A stretch of 64,000 nucleotides of DNA from Drechslerella dactyloides (lineage: Eukaryota > Ascomycota > Orbiliomycetes > Orbiliales > Orbiliaceae), in NCBI GenBank assembly GCA_020064725.1, contig JAGTWJ010000019.1:3596001-3660000 (forward strand), written 5' to 3'. The position numbers and the translations under genes were made by a program. Positions 12,521-25,547 of this stretch are shown here, in pieces. The notes beneath the pieces were generated by a model. That model saw nothing but the letters and a program-made list of their open reading frames with translations, did no database searches and was not told where the DNA came from. Positions within the stretch are counted from its first letter, which is position 1, and each line of letters begins with the position of its first letter.

Positions 12521-14126
12521 ATGACGTCCCCCCAGTATGCCAACATGCCGGCCTCGCCAAACAAGATTCCGTCGGCCCAGGCGACGCCTACATTCGGCCA
12601 GGTCACCGAGATACCGACGAAGAACATCATGAACTGGTCGACGGAGGACGTTGTCACCTTCATGAACGAGCTCGGCCTGCCGCAGTACCCCGATGCCTGG
12701 ATAGGTAAGCCATGACGACAGAAACGCTGGTCGCGTGGGGAGGCACGCTTTTCGAGTAGCCGTCTCGCTGATATATACGGGTTGGATCTGCAGACAACGA
12801 GGTCACCGGCGAGGCGCTTATCCATCTCAACCACGAAGAATTGCAGGAAATGGGCATCGAGAGTATCGGCCACCGGTTACAAATCCTCAAGGCTGTCTAC
12901 AAAGTCAAGATTGCTCACGAAGTGCCCATCGAGCCCGACCACTACGTCCCGATAAGTACGCTCGACCCGTCCGCCGCGACGATTGCGATGAAGCATACTG
13001 ACTAACCGCTCCTCTAGCCGCCAACCCTGCCGACGCCAATCCCGATACCACCTTCGTCACCGTATCCGAAGTCCAACAGTTGATATCGGCCGTCAAGATA
13101 CGCGACGACAAGGTCTACCAGTTGGAGCAGGAGCTTAGGAAGGTGAACGATGCCTTCCACAAATTGCGGGAGGAAATGCTACCGATATTCAAGACGATCA
13201 AGAACGAAACAAAACCTCTACCGAAACCATCCTCCACCTCGACCCAAGGCACCTCAACGACTCCGACTTATAAAGATTTCGAGAGCAGTGGCTACGAGCG
13301 AGAAAACCATCGACCTCGAGGTCTGGAGTACGCGACTGAAAATGTGGACATTCGGCGTGAACCTACCCCACAACCGGTACTATCCCAACCGCCGACACGA
13401 AAATACTCAGTCAAGAAAGCCGAGACTCCCAAGTATTTTGGAAAGGGGGCGATTTCGCCCACCACCGAAACCCGCGGCGGCAACATTCGAGAACAGTTTG
13501 CGACTGTCAAGGACACGAATTCCATGGACTCGATAGCGAGCACGCTTGTTCCAACGCCAGGCAGCGGTCTCCAATCCCCACCTTCAGCCATGTCCGTGAA
13601 GGACAGATCCGACACCACCTCATCATTACCAACCCCCTCATCGCCACATAACGGAATCCCACAACGAACGTTCAGCACAACCAGACCATCCGGGCGTTAT
13701 GGCCGGTCAAGAGAAGATTCTGATGACCGCCGAGACCGCTCAAGAGACCGTGAAAGGCGGAGAGGCACCGAACAGCACCCTCCGATGACGTCTCCGCCCG
13801 CGACGGAAGACGACGGCAACAACCCGCCCACAGTCGAAATCTTCAAGTCCTTCCGAGTATCGATGGACGACCCCTGCTACAAAGTTCTTCCAGCAGCCCT
13901 CAAGCGGTACAATATCCAGGCGGATTGGCAGCATTATGCTCTCTACATAGTATACGGAGATCAAGAACGCTGCCTTGGATACGACGAAAAGCCGCTGATC
14001 CTGTTCAAGCAGCTGGATAAAGAGGGCAAGAAGCCGATGTTTATGCTGCGGCGGCACACGAGTCCCGACGCGGCGGGGCAGCCGAGCGGTATTGTAACGG
14101 CCAACCCGCCAGGAGGCGTTCTATGA
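12521..14126 (+). CDS. ste50: Ste50-type MAPK-cascade adaptor (SAM + RA)
   Basis: This is the adaptor that binds the MAPKKK Ste11 through a SAM domain and membrane Ras/Cdc42-type GTPases through an RA domain, serving mating, filamentation and osmostress signalling. Exons are 12521-12704, 12794-12955 and 13018-14126, joined through introns of 89 and 62 bp (the second with an ACTAAC branch point), giving 484 aa. SAM spans roughly residues 30-105 (MNWSTEDVVTFMNELGL, then HRLQILKAVYKVKI after the first intron). A coiled-coil stretch (KVYQLEQELRKVNDAF) follows. The middle is Ser/Pro/Thr-rich with SP/TP sites typical of MAPK substrates. The RA domain starts about residue 388 (IFKSFRVSMDDPCYKVLPAALKRY). 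The architecture is that of fungal Ste50 and the call is firm. Confidence 0.92.
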
Positions 14127-15681
14127 GTTCACGAAAAGACCATATACCTGCGCGAAACAGCATGGCCGATTATATCTTTCCTTTTCACATTGTTCTATTG
14201 ACCTAGCATCTGACGGAAAAGCCAGCGGTTTGTTCGAGTTGTCTGCTTAGCCATTGAGGTCTACATCAGATCAGCATTTTTTTCCTCCCTTGTAGTGACA
14301 TCACATATTTCTCTCTTCTTGCTTTCCCTTGCTTTCCCTTTTTGTCCTGGTTCTTTTATCAATCTTGTTGGGTTTTTTCCACACTATATGAGTTCTATTA
14401 TTCGATGTATACACCTTTAGCCATTTTTACATTCGCTGTCACTCACTGCGACGTGGTATGTCCTGCTTGAAGTTCAGCTTCCATGCTCACTAACACATTT
14501 TTGTTTAAGAACTAAATTCAATGGGAGTTTTTTCTTTTTTTGTCCTTCGATTCTGTCTGTGCGGCTTTGATTTTTCCCGAAATTAAGAAAGAAAGACTAT
14601 GGCGTCGCTTTTTTTCTTTCTTATAATAGCTTACTTATAGTGTTACGATACTGGATCTTGGTATTAGCAGATCTTTTGTATTCGCGAGATGAGAGGTGGG
14701 TATTCTGAATTCTGGGTAGCAGATATATATTGTATCCGTGCGCGTGCTTGCACGTATGTACGATGGGCTGGCTATATATCACTATCAATAATAGTATTCT
14801 TAGTTCCTGATTGAACAGTCCTGATATGTAGACATGCACACAATTTCCCGAGACATGCAGATGCAGTTGCATGCGCGTCTAGACGGCCGCTTAGTACTAT
14901 CCTTGATATAGAGGAATTCGACTACACATCCCCAAGTTTTAATCTCGGTTGTTTGGTGTACATCTTAAGTGTCAGTTCATGATGAGAAACTTCTATAATC
15001 TAGGATCTGGAGATATAATTGATATTGATTATAGTGCAGGTAATAGCGCGGAAAAAGACTTTAGCTCCACATTCCGTTGTACGATTGGAAGATATTTACG
15101 TCGGCTGAGGCGAAGGATGGAAAGCCAGAAGCTTGCGTAGAATCCTGTCACCATCATCGTTCTGCGCGAGATATACAGGTCCTCATATTCTTTGCGTCAA
15201 GCGTCATGCACGGGAGATAGTATATAAGACAATGGCGCCAATGCATATGCGCAGCTACGTAATCGGCTTGTCGACAACCGCGTCTTCTGCTTGCTGTTTC
15301 TTTTGTAGGCTTTTACTATTCCGTGGTTCTCCTGCAACTTCCGTTCCTTGGACGCCCCGTTCTTTCTTTGTCTTGTCTTCTCCTTCGGTTCCCTTTGGGG
15401 CTTTCCTTTCTTCTTTTTCTTTCTGCTCCGGGGAGGACTATGGGCGGTTAAAGAGTCGGCAGGTCCAGATTTTAGCAGATGGCGTTCTGTGTCACGGGCG
15501 TAGGAAAGCGGCTCAACGGGAGTCCGGACGTCATCGAACGGTTTACCTTGGCGGTTTGCAAGATGGGGAAAAAGGAAAAGCGAGAAAGAAGAAATATATG
15601 ATGGTAGATTGTAGGTGTTCGTGTATGTATGTACTAGTATGTATGTAACGGTGGGTATATGACTTTTGTGGAGTATAGACA
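14127..15681. other. Convergent 3' spacer, no gene seen
   Basis: The spacer lies between the 3' ends of STE50 and the Lys/Glu-repeat gene. It has T-rich tracts after the STE50 stop (14277-14370) that fit a fungal 3' UTR. Several short frames have no coding features. Confidence 0.55.
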
Positions 15682-16473
15682 CTATACCTCCTTCTTCTCT
15701 TCCTTGTTGTCCTTCTTGTCGTCCTTCTTTTCATCCTTCTCGTCCTTCTTTTCGCCCTTCTTCTCTTCCTTCTTGTCCTCGGCTGCTGCGGGTGCCGGCT
15801 TGTCCTCCTTCTTGTCCTCCTTCTTGTCCTCTTTCATGGGCTCTTTGGGTTTTTCAGCTGGCTTTTTGTCTTCCTTCTTTTCTTCCTTCTTTTCCTCCTT
15901 CTTTTCCTCCTTCTTCTCATCCTTCTTGTCCTCTTTCTTCTCGACCTTCTTCTCTTCTTTCTTCTCGGGTTTCTTCTCTTCTTTCTTTTCCTCCTTTTTC
16001 TCTTCTTTCTTATCTTCCTTTTTCTCTTCCTTCTTCTCTTCGGCTTTAAGCGCGGGTTTCGAGTGAGAGTCGTGTTTGCCGGCGCCGTGGGAATCGTGCG
16101 AGTCGTGGGCGTTGTGGTGCGGCGCCGGTGAGGATTTCATCAGCCAGTATGCCTGTACAAACGAATGTGAGCGCCATTGAGTCTTCGGAGAAGTGGAGCG
16201 GAACATGGGAATGGGCTTACGCTGGGGACAGTGAAGGCAACGGACGCGATTAACCTGAATGTATACACGCGCGCTGTCAGCTACCACAATTGATTGACCG
16301 AGTTCTAACCGCGTCAATTGCATTGAGAACGTTTACCATGGCAAGTCGCTGGTCTTCTGGTAGGGGTGGTGGGAGTCGGAGTAGGTGCGCCTAGCGACGA
16401 CTCTGTTGACGCCTCGGGACGCCAGCCCGCTCCGAGAAACGAGGGCGAGTCGGCGGGTCGGTAAACGGAACAT
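15682..16473 (-). CDS. Mitochondrial membrane protein with Lys/Glu repeat tail
   Basis: There are three exons: 16337-16473, 16221-16254 and 15682-16152, with introns of 82 and 68 bp and phase checked, giving 213 aa. The N-terminus is a classic presequence, Arg/Ser-rich with no acidic residue for about 32 residues, ending RRTYSDS. Then comes HHPYQKTSDLPW and a short hydrophobic segment (LIASVAFTVPSAYWLM). A His/Asp-rich linker (HNAHDSHDSHG) follows, and a tail of about 130 residues built almost only of EEKKEEKK/EDKK repeats. The HPYQKTSDLPWLI core looks like a conserved fungal mitochondrial protein, but I cannot name it. I infer a single-pass inner-membrane protein with a highly charged soluble tail. 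The 34-nt middle exon completes the membrane segment, which supports the model. Confidence 0.75.
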
Positions 16474-17386
16474 GATATCGTGTGGATTCGGACCGGTGGC
16501 CTGGGGAGTGAGGTGAGGTAGTAGGTAGATGTCTAGATGGTAGATTGCGATGGAGGATGAAAGTAAAGAGAGTAGGCGGATGGTTATCCGGTCAATTGGC
16601 GTTCGTGGCAGCTGATTGCGTGCTGGGACGTCGTCCTTCGGAAGGTGCGGGTTTTAAAGGTTAGAAACGTTCCTGCTGCTTTCGAGCGAGCGGAGACCAT
16701 CGCCAGTCCGGGGAGGCCCCGGGATGACGTCTGTGTCTCGGGCACGGGGCTCGGGAAGCTTCACCGGGGAAGCTCGACGCGTGTGGCTGCTATCTTATCA
16801 GGCGAGCGGGCTGGCTGGTCGTGGTTCCCCACCCCGGATTGAACGACGTCGTCACAGCTGGCGACCAAAATGCACGTAAACCGTCGCTGATACAGACACT
16901 TGACTCTTCCAAAACTACTACCAACATCCAACCCCCTGGCCATCTCTACCATCACGGCTTTCGCATCTAGGAGACACGGATTCCTTATCGCCTGTGTTAC
17001 ATAACAGCTCGTTCGCCCTTTGGACAGACCGCCAGCAGAGCAGATTCCGCTCACGCCACGTGTGGACAGGTCCTGGTGGCGGGGTTCTGCAGAGAATTGA
17101 CGGATCCTTGACACGTGCGATCTCAAAGCAGCTCACTGTACGATCCGGACCCTCACGTCAATTTGCTCCCTCCATGTGGCTAGGAACGGCTCGGTTTACG
17201 AGACCGCCGTCCATCAGCTTTCCTTAATCTGTACTTATTTAGTTATCTTCTAACCGCTCTATCTAATTGTACAAACAGGCACCAAGCATTTCACGGTGCC
17301 CTAGAATCAACGAAATCCCATTGTCATAGCTACATCCCACGCGGCATAAAACAGGCTATTCTGCTGCGAGCACGCTATCCGTCACG
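16474..17386. promoter_or_regulatory. Divergent promoter region, Lys/Glu-repeat gene / CAND1
   Basis: This 913 bp separates two start codons pointing away from each other. It is moderately GC-rich. No open frame with coding character was found and no regulatory motif is named with confidence. Confidence 0.4.
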
Positions 17387-20300
17387 ATGTCTCAGCAGTT
17401 TCAGATAAATCCGATTCTGCAGCGGCTGTCGGACGCCGATAGCGATTTCCGGTTCATGGCATTGAATGACCTCCATTCGCTGGTCACGGCATCTTCAAAC
17501 ACGCTGTCGAACGATACGGGAACCACGGCACGCCTTATTGATGGTGTCGTGAAAGCCCTGGACGATTCCAACGGCGAAGTTCAGAATCTAGCTGTTAAAT
17601 GGTGGGTGCATGACTCTCTGTTTGCATGACTCTCTGTTGTACCTTTGTTTTCTCCGCTGTCCCGGGTTCTATTTGATTGGGATTTCGCTGACTTGTTTTT
17701 TCGACGTAGCCTTGCACCACTGTCGCTGAAAATTAAAGACTCTCAGCTGACCAGCTTGCTCGAGAAGCTCGCGGAACTCATTCTCACATCTTCAGACCCA
17801 TCCATTCCGGCTACGGCCCTCAGACTCGTCATTTCGTCCCTCCCTAAGTATGGCGGGGCGCCTCTTACAGCTTCCGGGGCGACTACGATCACGAGTACGA
17901 CGACGCCTCAGATCTCGATCCAGCGTGTCGTCATTCCCAAACTACTTGTTATGCTCAAGGCGGAGCAAGCTAGGTCCTCGAGTAGCCAGCATGGGGGCGG
18001 CGGCGTGTCAATCGATATGGTCGATGTGCTGATCGAAGTCCTGCGATGCTTTGGCGACACCGTGTCGCAGCACGATCTTGAGAAGCTGCAGAGTGCGCTC
18101 CTGGGCTTGATTGAGAGTGACAGGTGCTCGTCTGTTGTCAAGAAGAGGGCTGTGACCGCGCTGGCGTCGCTGGGTGTATACGCTTCTGATGGTCTGCTGA
18201 GCAATATCGTTTCACATTTGATCATGTCCTTCCGTGCGACGCATATCACACCCAACAAGCAGAGGCTGCTGGTCTCGATCACTGGCGCGCTGTCTCGGTC
18301 GACGCCGAAGCGATTTGGCCCGTATCTCAAGACATTGGCACCTTTTGTGCTAGCTCTCGTTGACGGACACGATCTCGAGAGGGACGAGGACGATTCTGAA
18401 CCGCAGACAGAGCAGGACGAGGTCCGTGAGGCGGCGCTGGCAGCACTCGAGTCGTTCTTGGCTCACTGCCCCGGCGAGATGAAGAACTTCACCACTGAGG
18501 TTATTGGTGCGGGATTGCGTTTTCTGAAATATGATCCGAACTATGCGGTCGACGACGACGAAGAAGATGAAGAGATGGGCGGCACTCAGCAGGATGACGA
18601 CGACGACGACGCTACGAATCTCGACGATGAGGAATTCGAAGACGATGGTGCATTCAGCGATGACGATGATATCTCGTGGAAGGTCCGACGTGGAGCAGCC
18701 AAGTTGCTCAGCACCATCATCAGCACGAGGGCGGAGGACTTGCTGAAGGAGGTCCTGTACCGGGAGGTTGCACCGTCGCTGCTCAAGCGATTCTCCGAAC
18801 GTGAGGAGAATGTCAGACTCGAGGTTCTATCAACCACGACGACGCTGATCAAGAAAACAAGAGATCTGGCGTATTCCACCATGAGCGCCGGGCCGGCACC
18901 GCGGATTGTTTCGGTGAAGAAACGCAGACGCGGCTCAGATATCAGCATGTACGAGCAAGGACAGACGTCGATGGCACCGCCTGAACAGCCGTCCGCGTCC
19001 CATGCTCTTCAGAAGTTGTCACCAGAGCTGGCAAAGTCATCTGCCAAGCTGCTTAAGAATCCTAGCTTGAATACAAAGCAGACGACCGTCGACCTTCTCT
19101 CCGCTCTTATCACAGCTCTTTTGGACCCGAACGCGACCTTGATAGCGGTTCTAGACCATATTGTCAACATAGTCGCAGCCTCAGAAAGCAGGTCTACTGC
19201 TCCAGCATCTGCGGCTGCTTCGGGCAGCGCGGCGGCATCTTCGTCCTCGCTGAGAATCGAATCGCTCAAATTTTTGAGCACGGCGTTCGTGGAGGGTGGT
19301 GATGATGCACTCAAGCCATTTCTCAAGAAGATTGTGGATGCAGTTGCGATTGCCATCAAGGATAAGTTTTACAAGATCTCTAGCCAGGCTCTTGCAACAG
19401 CTTCCGAGATGCTTAATCTACTTTCCGCAGAGATTGCGCTGGAGGACGTTTCCTATTTCAGGACGCTGTTTGAAGCGATAGTATCGAAGATACAGCAGAA
19501 TGATGCGGATCTCGAAGTCCGAGAGCGTGCGATCGAGGCTATGGGCAGCCTGTTGGCGGTCAGTAGTGAAACCACATACTTGGATGCCGAGTCTCGAAGC
19601 AAGGCTTTCACGTTGCTGCTCGAGCGTCTCCGCAACGAGACCACCCGTCTTACAACCGTTCGTGCGATCGAGAAGCTGGCGCAAGCAGCCCAGGAGGGCG
19701 ACTTGCCGCCAGCCTGGGTCAAGGATGTCATTTCGGAACTCGGGGCGCAGCTGAGGAAGGCGAATCGCGCGCTCCGCGGGTCGAGCCTAGTCACCCTCAG
19801 GGCTCTGGTCTTGAACCCCGCCGTTCAGCCCACGATATCCGAGGCGACGGCCAACGAGCTCGTCATGATGTTGAGCCCATTACTGTCGTCTAGCGATCTT
19901 CATCTCTGCGGGCCCGCGTTGCAGATCCTGTCAGTTCTCGTTGAGGCGGGTATCAAGCTGCAACCAGCCAACATCCAGAGTCTCGCTGAGTTGGGACAAA
20001 ATCCCCTTTCCGGCGGGCCGCTGGAGGCTCTTCTTGGGCTGATCAGGAGCGCGACGGCGAAGGGACAGGGTGATGACATCTTGCGGCAGTATATCAGTCT
20101 GGGCGTCACGGGCAATACTGTTGTAGTTGCAAAGGCTATCGGCACGATTCTCGCTACAGGCGCGTATGCGAAGCAGGATCTTAGTGTTTCGCTTGCGAGC
20201 TTCGTTGGTGAGATTCAGTCCTCGAGTGATGATAGAGTGAAGAGTTTGGCGTTGATGGTGCTTGGTGAGGCGGGATTGAACGGCCATGGAGAGTTCTCGC

Positions 20301-21548
20301 TGGGGCCGGATATCTTTATCCATCAGTTGAGGTCGACGAGCGAGGAGCTTCCGTTGGCTGCTGCGACGGCTCTTGGGCTTGCAGGTGTTGGCAACCCGCA
20401 GCAGTTCGTGCCGGCTATCATCAAGGAGTTCGCGCAGGGGACGTCGAAGGATCAGTATTTGCTGTTGCATTCGTATAAGGAGGTATGTTGTGGCAGGCGT
20501 CTTGATGGCTATGGGAGAACGGTGTGCTGACGTCCATGTGCAGATATTGCAACACTCGGTCCAGAAGCCGGAAAATATCAGGGAGTACAGTTCGGAGATT
20601 TGGCAGCATCTCTTTGCCGCGGCGCAGCATGACGAGAGCAAGAGCATTGCTGCTGAGTGTGTCGGACGACTTGTCATTATCGACCCTGGAACCTACATCC
20701 CCGGCCTGCAGGTAAGAGCTTCGTAAAATAATTAGCCAATATATGAAATGGAGACTGACAGTTGATTCCAGCAACGACTGGGAGATAATGACCCAGCTAC
20801 TCGCGCAGTTGTCATTTCCGCTCTGCGGTACACTTTTACGGATACGACCGGTAGCTTCGACGCATACCTCAAGCCTGTCGTAGCGGAACTACTGGTGGCG
20901 ATGCTCAACGACCCGAGTCTCGACAACCGCAAGCTGGCTTTGACGGCACTTAATTCCGCCGCACACAACAAGGCGAATCTTGTCAAGGCGAATCTTCCAT
21001 CGCTTCTCCCGCTGGTCTACCAGGAGACGGTCATCAAACCGGAGCTTATCCGCGAGGTTCAAATGGGACCGTTCAAACACAAGGTCGACGATGGGTTAGA
21101 GCTTCGCAAGAGCGCCTACGACACGTTGTACGCGCTTATTGAGACGTCTTACGCGCGTATGAATCCGTCGCAGATCTACGATCGCATCATAGCGGGACTG
21201 AGCGACGAGCACGAGGTGCAGATCATTTGCAATTTGATGCTGGGCAAGCTCGTCGTGATTGGCAAGGAGGACATTATCAAACGCCTGGACAGCATTGCCG
21301 AGAAGTACAAGGCAACGTTATCGATCCGCGCGAAGGAGAATGCCGTCAAGCAGGAGCTTGAGAAGATCGCGGAGCTGAATCGGTCGATTTTGCGGACGAC
21401 GCTCACTATCCAGACGCATGTTGGGACGGGGGCGTTCCACGAACAGGCGTGGCTTGCGTATCATGATTGGGTGAAGAGCAACCATGGGGCGGAAATGGCG
21501 AGTCTGGAGAAGGAGGAGGCGAAAGCGGCGAAGGGAATGGGGATTTAG
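17387..21548 (+). CDS. cand1: CAND1/TIP120 cullin-RING exchange factor
   Basis: This HEAT-repeat protein wraps unneddylated cullin-Rbx1 and exchanges substrate receptors of SCF-type ubiquitin ligases. There are four exons: 17387-17601, 17710-20482, 20544-20711 and 20772-21548 (introns 108, 61 and 60 bp), giving 1310 aa, the size of full-length fungal CAND1. The N-terminus (LQRLSDADSDFRFMALNDLH) is the conserved start of the family. Repeated helix pairs run the whole length. An acidic loop of Asp/Glu (coded by about 18550-18670) precedes ISWKVRRGAAKLL, as in animal CAND1. The C-terminal region (DDGLELRKSAYDTLYALIE) matches the family end. In Aspergillus the equivalent gene is reported to be split in two; here it is one gene. 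The call is firm. Confidence 0.93.
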
Positions 21549-22582
21549 AAGGTGAAGAAAGAAAGAAAGAAAGAAAAATGGCATGCGTCTTTCTTGTCGA
21601 CGTTTCGTCCTTGATATCTCTCTTACGTGCATACATGCGTGTGGATTACTCTTATCCGTCGTGTTTCCTTACATTTATCACTGGCATGGTACTTGCATGA
21701 AGGTGAGGTTGATGCATGAGATGTAGCTAGCTAGTATCACGCACGGCCAATTCATTATTGTCTTGTAAATGAACCCGAGCATTCCACGTCTTCCCTATGG
21801 ATATGGATATCACAAGGAGTGACACGCGGCTGTGTTGGAGATGCGGTTGTTTCCGCCCCCCGGCTGCCGGACAGGATCTCACAAACGGCTAGCTGCAGGA
21901 CGACAGGATGACTGGTGCAGGCCGTTCAGCCCGTGGATGAATCACGGAGCGAGCGCGTCGCGGTGCCTGGCCGGCCGCCTGAGACATTGTGAGAGAGAGG
22001 ATACGTGGAGGATACTGGTAGTATAATTACTTTTGAGGCTGTTGGTGTGCAGTTAGCTTGCCTGCTTGCTTAACTAACCGGCCGATGTTTCCAGCACCTT
22101 CGGAGAGCTGGAACGCGAGAGTACGCATGAGCGAGATTGCACGGATTAAAGATGCTAGATCCTAATAGCACCCGAGTGATATAGATCTGTACCAAGTAGA
22201 GCCAGCCAATGTGGCAAAGAAGAGGACAAGACGAGGCTGTTTGATGCCAATGAGTGGTGGTGTTCTTAGCTGATTCCACGTGTGACTGGAAGTGCATGAC
22301 CAAGCAGCAAGAAGGACGCACCCCGCCAACGAGACCAGCGTGGAAGGGCGGAGCTACGTCGAGCATCAGATCCTCCAAAACTCTCTCCATCCACCTTTCT
22401 TCCTGCTTCCTCCTTCCTTCCTTCTCAACCTCACCACCATCCTCTCTCCATCACCACTCACATCTCTACCATCCACCCGCTGCCCTGTCCAGCTACCACT
22501 GCTCTGCCCTCGCGCCGGTAGCCTACCAGTTCCTAGATACACGCCACCGTACTCGCTTCGTGATCTATCTCCGTACGTCACC
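21549..22582. promoter_or_regulatory. CDC48 upstream region
   Basis: This holds the 3' UTR of CAND1 followed by the CDC48 promoter. TGTGGCAAA at 22210-22218 matches the proteasome-associated element GGTGGCAAA of yeasts at eight of nine positions. A C/T-rich stretch at 22380-22560 looks like the transcription start zone and leader. Confidence 0.35.
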
Positions 22583-25547
22583 ATGGCCGAAGACGAGTCC
22601 AAGCACAAGAAGGTCAACCTGGCGTAAGTAACGCGACTCTCTTCTTCTTGCATCGCCTCGCAGGATATCACGATAGCTAACTGCGTGTCTATGCGTACAG
22701 CGACCCCTCAGGCGGGGAGAAGAAAGATGTATGAGCTCCATGACGCCGCATCCCACCTTTTATCGATATGGCGAGGCTGTAGCCTGCTGGCTGGCAGCTC
22801 CCCCACCCGTCTGCAACACCTGGTGTGCTAACGCTTTCCCGCCACTTTCCAGGTCGACGCGACTGCCACGGCCATCTTGAAGAAAAAGAAGAAGCCGAAC
22901 AGCTTAATGTAAGAAATCCCCTGAATTCTTGTCCACCGCGAGAGACACCACGAGAGCTTTCGGCTTCGTTGGCAAGTGAGGGGCAGTCTAGCTGATGGGC
23001 CACGCAGAGTCACCGACGCCACCAACGATGACAACTCCGTCATTGCCCTGTCCAACAACACCATGGAGACCCTCCAGCTCTTCCGTGGCGACACAGTCCT
23101 CGTCAAGGGCAAGAAGCGACGGGATACCGTTATGATTGTCCTTGCAGACGACGACTTGGAAGATGGCAGCGCTAGAGTCAACAGGGTTGTTCGAAACAAC
23201 CTGCGAGTCCGACTGGGCGACATTATCACCGTCCACCCGTGCCCAGACATCAAATACGTAAGCTAGTTATCTGATACTTATAGGCCGGCGGTAATGGCTA
23301 TTTGTCAAAATTTTGAGTTCTAACGAGTTTACAGGCCAAACGTATCGCTGTCCTCCCCATCGCTGATACCGTCGAGGGCCTCACCGGGTCGCTCTTCGAC
23401 GTGTACCTGAAGCCATACTTCCTTGAGAACTACCGACCGGTCCGACAGGGCGATCTGTTCACCATTCGTGGTGGTATGAGACAGGTTGAATTCAAAGTTG
23501 TCGAGGTCGACCCTCCAGAGTACGGTATCGTCGCGCAGGATACCGTTATCCACTGCGAGGGCGAGCCTCTGAACCGCGAGGATGAGGAGGGCAACCTTAA
23601 CGACGTTGGGTACGACGATATCGGTGGCTGCAGACAGCAGATGGCGAAGAGTGAGTTTTTTCCCCCTTTGTTTCCTGGGTTTTTGGCAATTGTGAGCTGA
23701 CGTATACCAGTTCGGGAATTGGTTGAATTGCCACTTCGTCACCCGCAGCTTTTCAAGAGTATCGGTATCAAGCCTCCAAGGGGTATTCTGATGTACGGAC
23801 CTCCCGGTACCGGTAAAACGCTGATGGCTCGTGCTGTTGCCAACGAAACTGGCGCGTTCTTCTTCCTGATCAACGGGCCGGAGATCATGTCCAAGATGGC
23901 TGGTGAATCCGAGTCCAACCTTCGAAAAGCCTTCGAGGAGGCGGAGAAGAACTCGCCCGCCATCATCTTCATCGATGAAATCGACTCCATCGCGCCAAAG
24001 CGTGAGAAGACCAACGGTGAAGTCGAGCGTCGCGTCGTCTCTCAGCTTTTGACGCTCATGGACGGAATGAAGTCCCGAAGCAACGTCGTTGTCATGGCCG
24101 CCACCAATCGACCCAACTCGATTGACCCTGCTCTTCGACGCTTCGGCCGGTTCGACCGAGAAGTTGACATTGGCATTCCCGACCCAACTGGTCGTTTGGA
24201 GATCCTCCAGATCCACACCAAGAACATGAAGCTTGGCGATGACGTCGACCTCGAGACCATCGCTGCCGAGACCCACGGTTACGTCGGTTCCGATATTGCA
24301 TCTCTCTGCTCTGAGGCTGCCATGCAGCAGATTCGTGAGAAGATGGACATGATTGACCTTGACGAGGACACGATCGATGCCGAAGTCCTGGACTCTCTCG
24401 GTGTCACCATGGAGAACTTCCGCTTCGCTCTCGGTGTCAGCAACCCCTCCGCTCTCCGCGAGGTTGCTGTTGTCGAGGTCCCGAACGTCAAGTGGGACGA
24501 CATTGGTGGTTTGGACGGCGTCAAGCGCGAGCTTATCGAATCAGTCCAGTACCCAGTCGAGCATCCGGAGAAGTTCCTCAAGTTTGGCATGTCCCCGTCC
24601 CGCGGTGTCTTGTTCTACGGACCCCCTGGTACTGGTAAAACAATGTTGGCGAAGGCTGTTGCCAACGAGTGTGCTGCCAATTTCATCTCGGTCAAGGGAC
24701 CGGAATTACTCAGCATGTGGTTCGGAGAGTCGGAGTCCAACATTCGTGATATCTTCGACAAGGCTCGCGCTGCCGCACCCTGCGTCGTCTTCTTGGACGA
24801 GTTGGATTCCATCGCCAAGTCTCGTGGTGGAAGCATGGGTGATGCTGGTGGTGCCAGTGACAGAGTCGTCAACATGCTGCTCACAGAGTTGGACGGAATG
24901 GGTAAGTGACATTATATCATTTCATAAGATAAAAAAAATTACGCGAATGCGCTGCTAACGAATTTGATTGCGCAGGTGTCAAGAAGAACGTCTTTGTTAT
25001 CGGCGCCACGAACAGACCAGAGCAGCTCGACGCTGCCCTTTGCCGGCCTGGTCGTTTGGACACCCTGGTCTACGTCCCGCTTCCGGACCAGGAATCCCGG
25101 CTGTCCATTCTCTCGGCGCAGCTCCGCAAGACTCCGGTTGCCGACGATATCGACCTGGCCTACATTGCGAGCAAGACGCACGGCTTCTCCGGTGCCGATC
25201 TTGGCTTCGTTACCCAGCGGGCCGTCAAGCTTGCCATCAAGGAGTCGATTGCTCTTGAAATCGAGCGCAGCAAGAACAAGGACGGCGACACCGAGATGGT
25301 TGACGAGGCCGAGTACGAGGACCCGGTCCCGCAACTCACCAAGAGGCACTTTGAGGAGGCCATGTCTGCTGCGCGTCGCTCCGTGTCAGACGTTGAGATA
25401 CGACGGTACGAGGCGTTCGCCCAGCAGATGAAGCAGGCTGGCGGCATGAACGTGTTCAGGTTCCCGACCGCTGCTGAGGCTGGCGCCACCTCGACTGACG
25501 GCGGTGCGTTTGGCGATGCCGGCGAGGACACCAGTCTATACGAATAA
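22583..25547 (+). CDS. cdc48: Cdc48/p97 AAA+ segregase
   Basis: This hexameric ATPase extracts ubiquitylated proteins from membranes, chromatin and complexes (ERAD, proteasome delivery). There are seven exons: 22583-22623, 22701-22728, 22853-22908, 23008-23257, 23335-23650, 23711-24901 and 24976-25547, giving 817 aa. The N domain begins with a Lys-rich leader and SLIVTDATNDDNSVI. D1 has Walker A GPPGTGKT at residues 260-267 and Walker B IIFIDEIDSIA from about 315. D2 has Walker A at 534-541 and Walker B VVFLDELDSIA from about 589. The C-terminus is acidic and ends SLYE, comparable to the HbYX-like tails that bind cofactors. The first three exons are tiny (41, 28 and 56 nt). The call is certain; every junction matches conserved Cdc48 sequence. 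Confidence 0.97.

Noticed and set aside
15659..16066. Plus-strand frames of Phe/Ser repeats (FFSSFFSS)
   Set aside because: They are the complement of the Lys/Glu repeat exon. The minus strand has the presequence, membrane helix and matched splice sites.
23329..24276. 315-codon minus-strand frame
   Set aside because: It lies wholly antisense to the AAA+ core of CDC48 and has no independent features.
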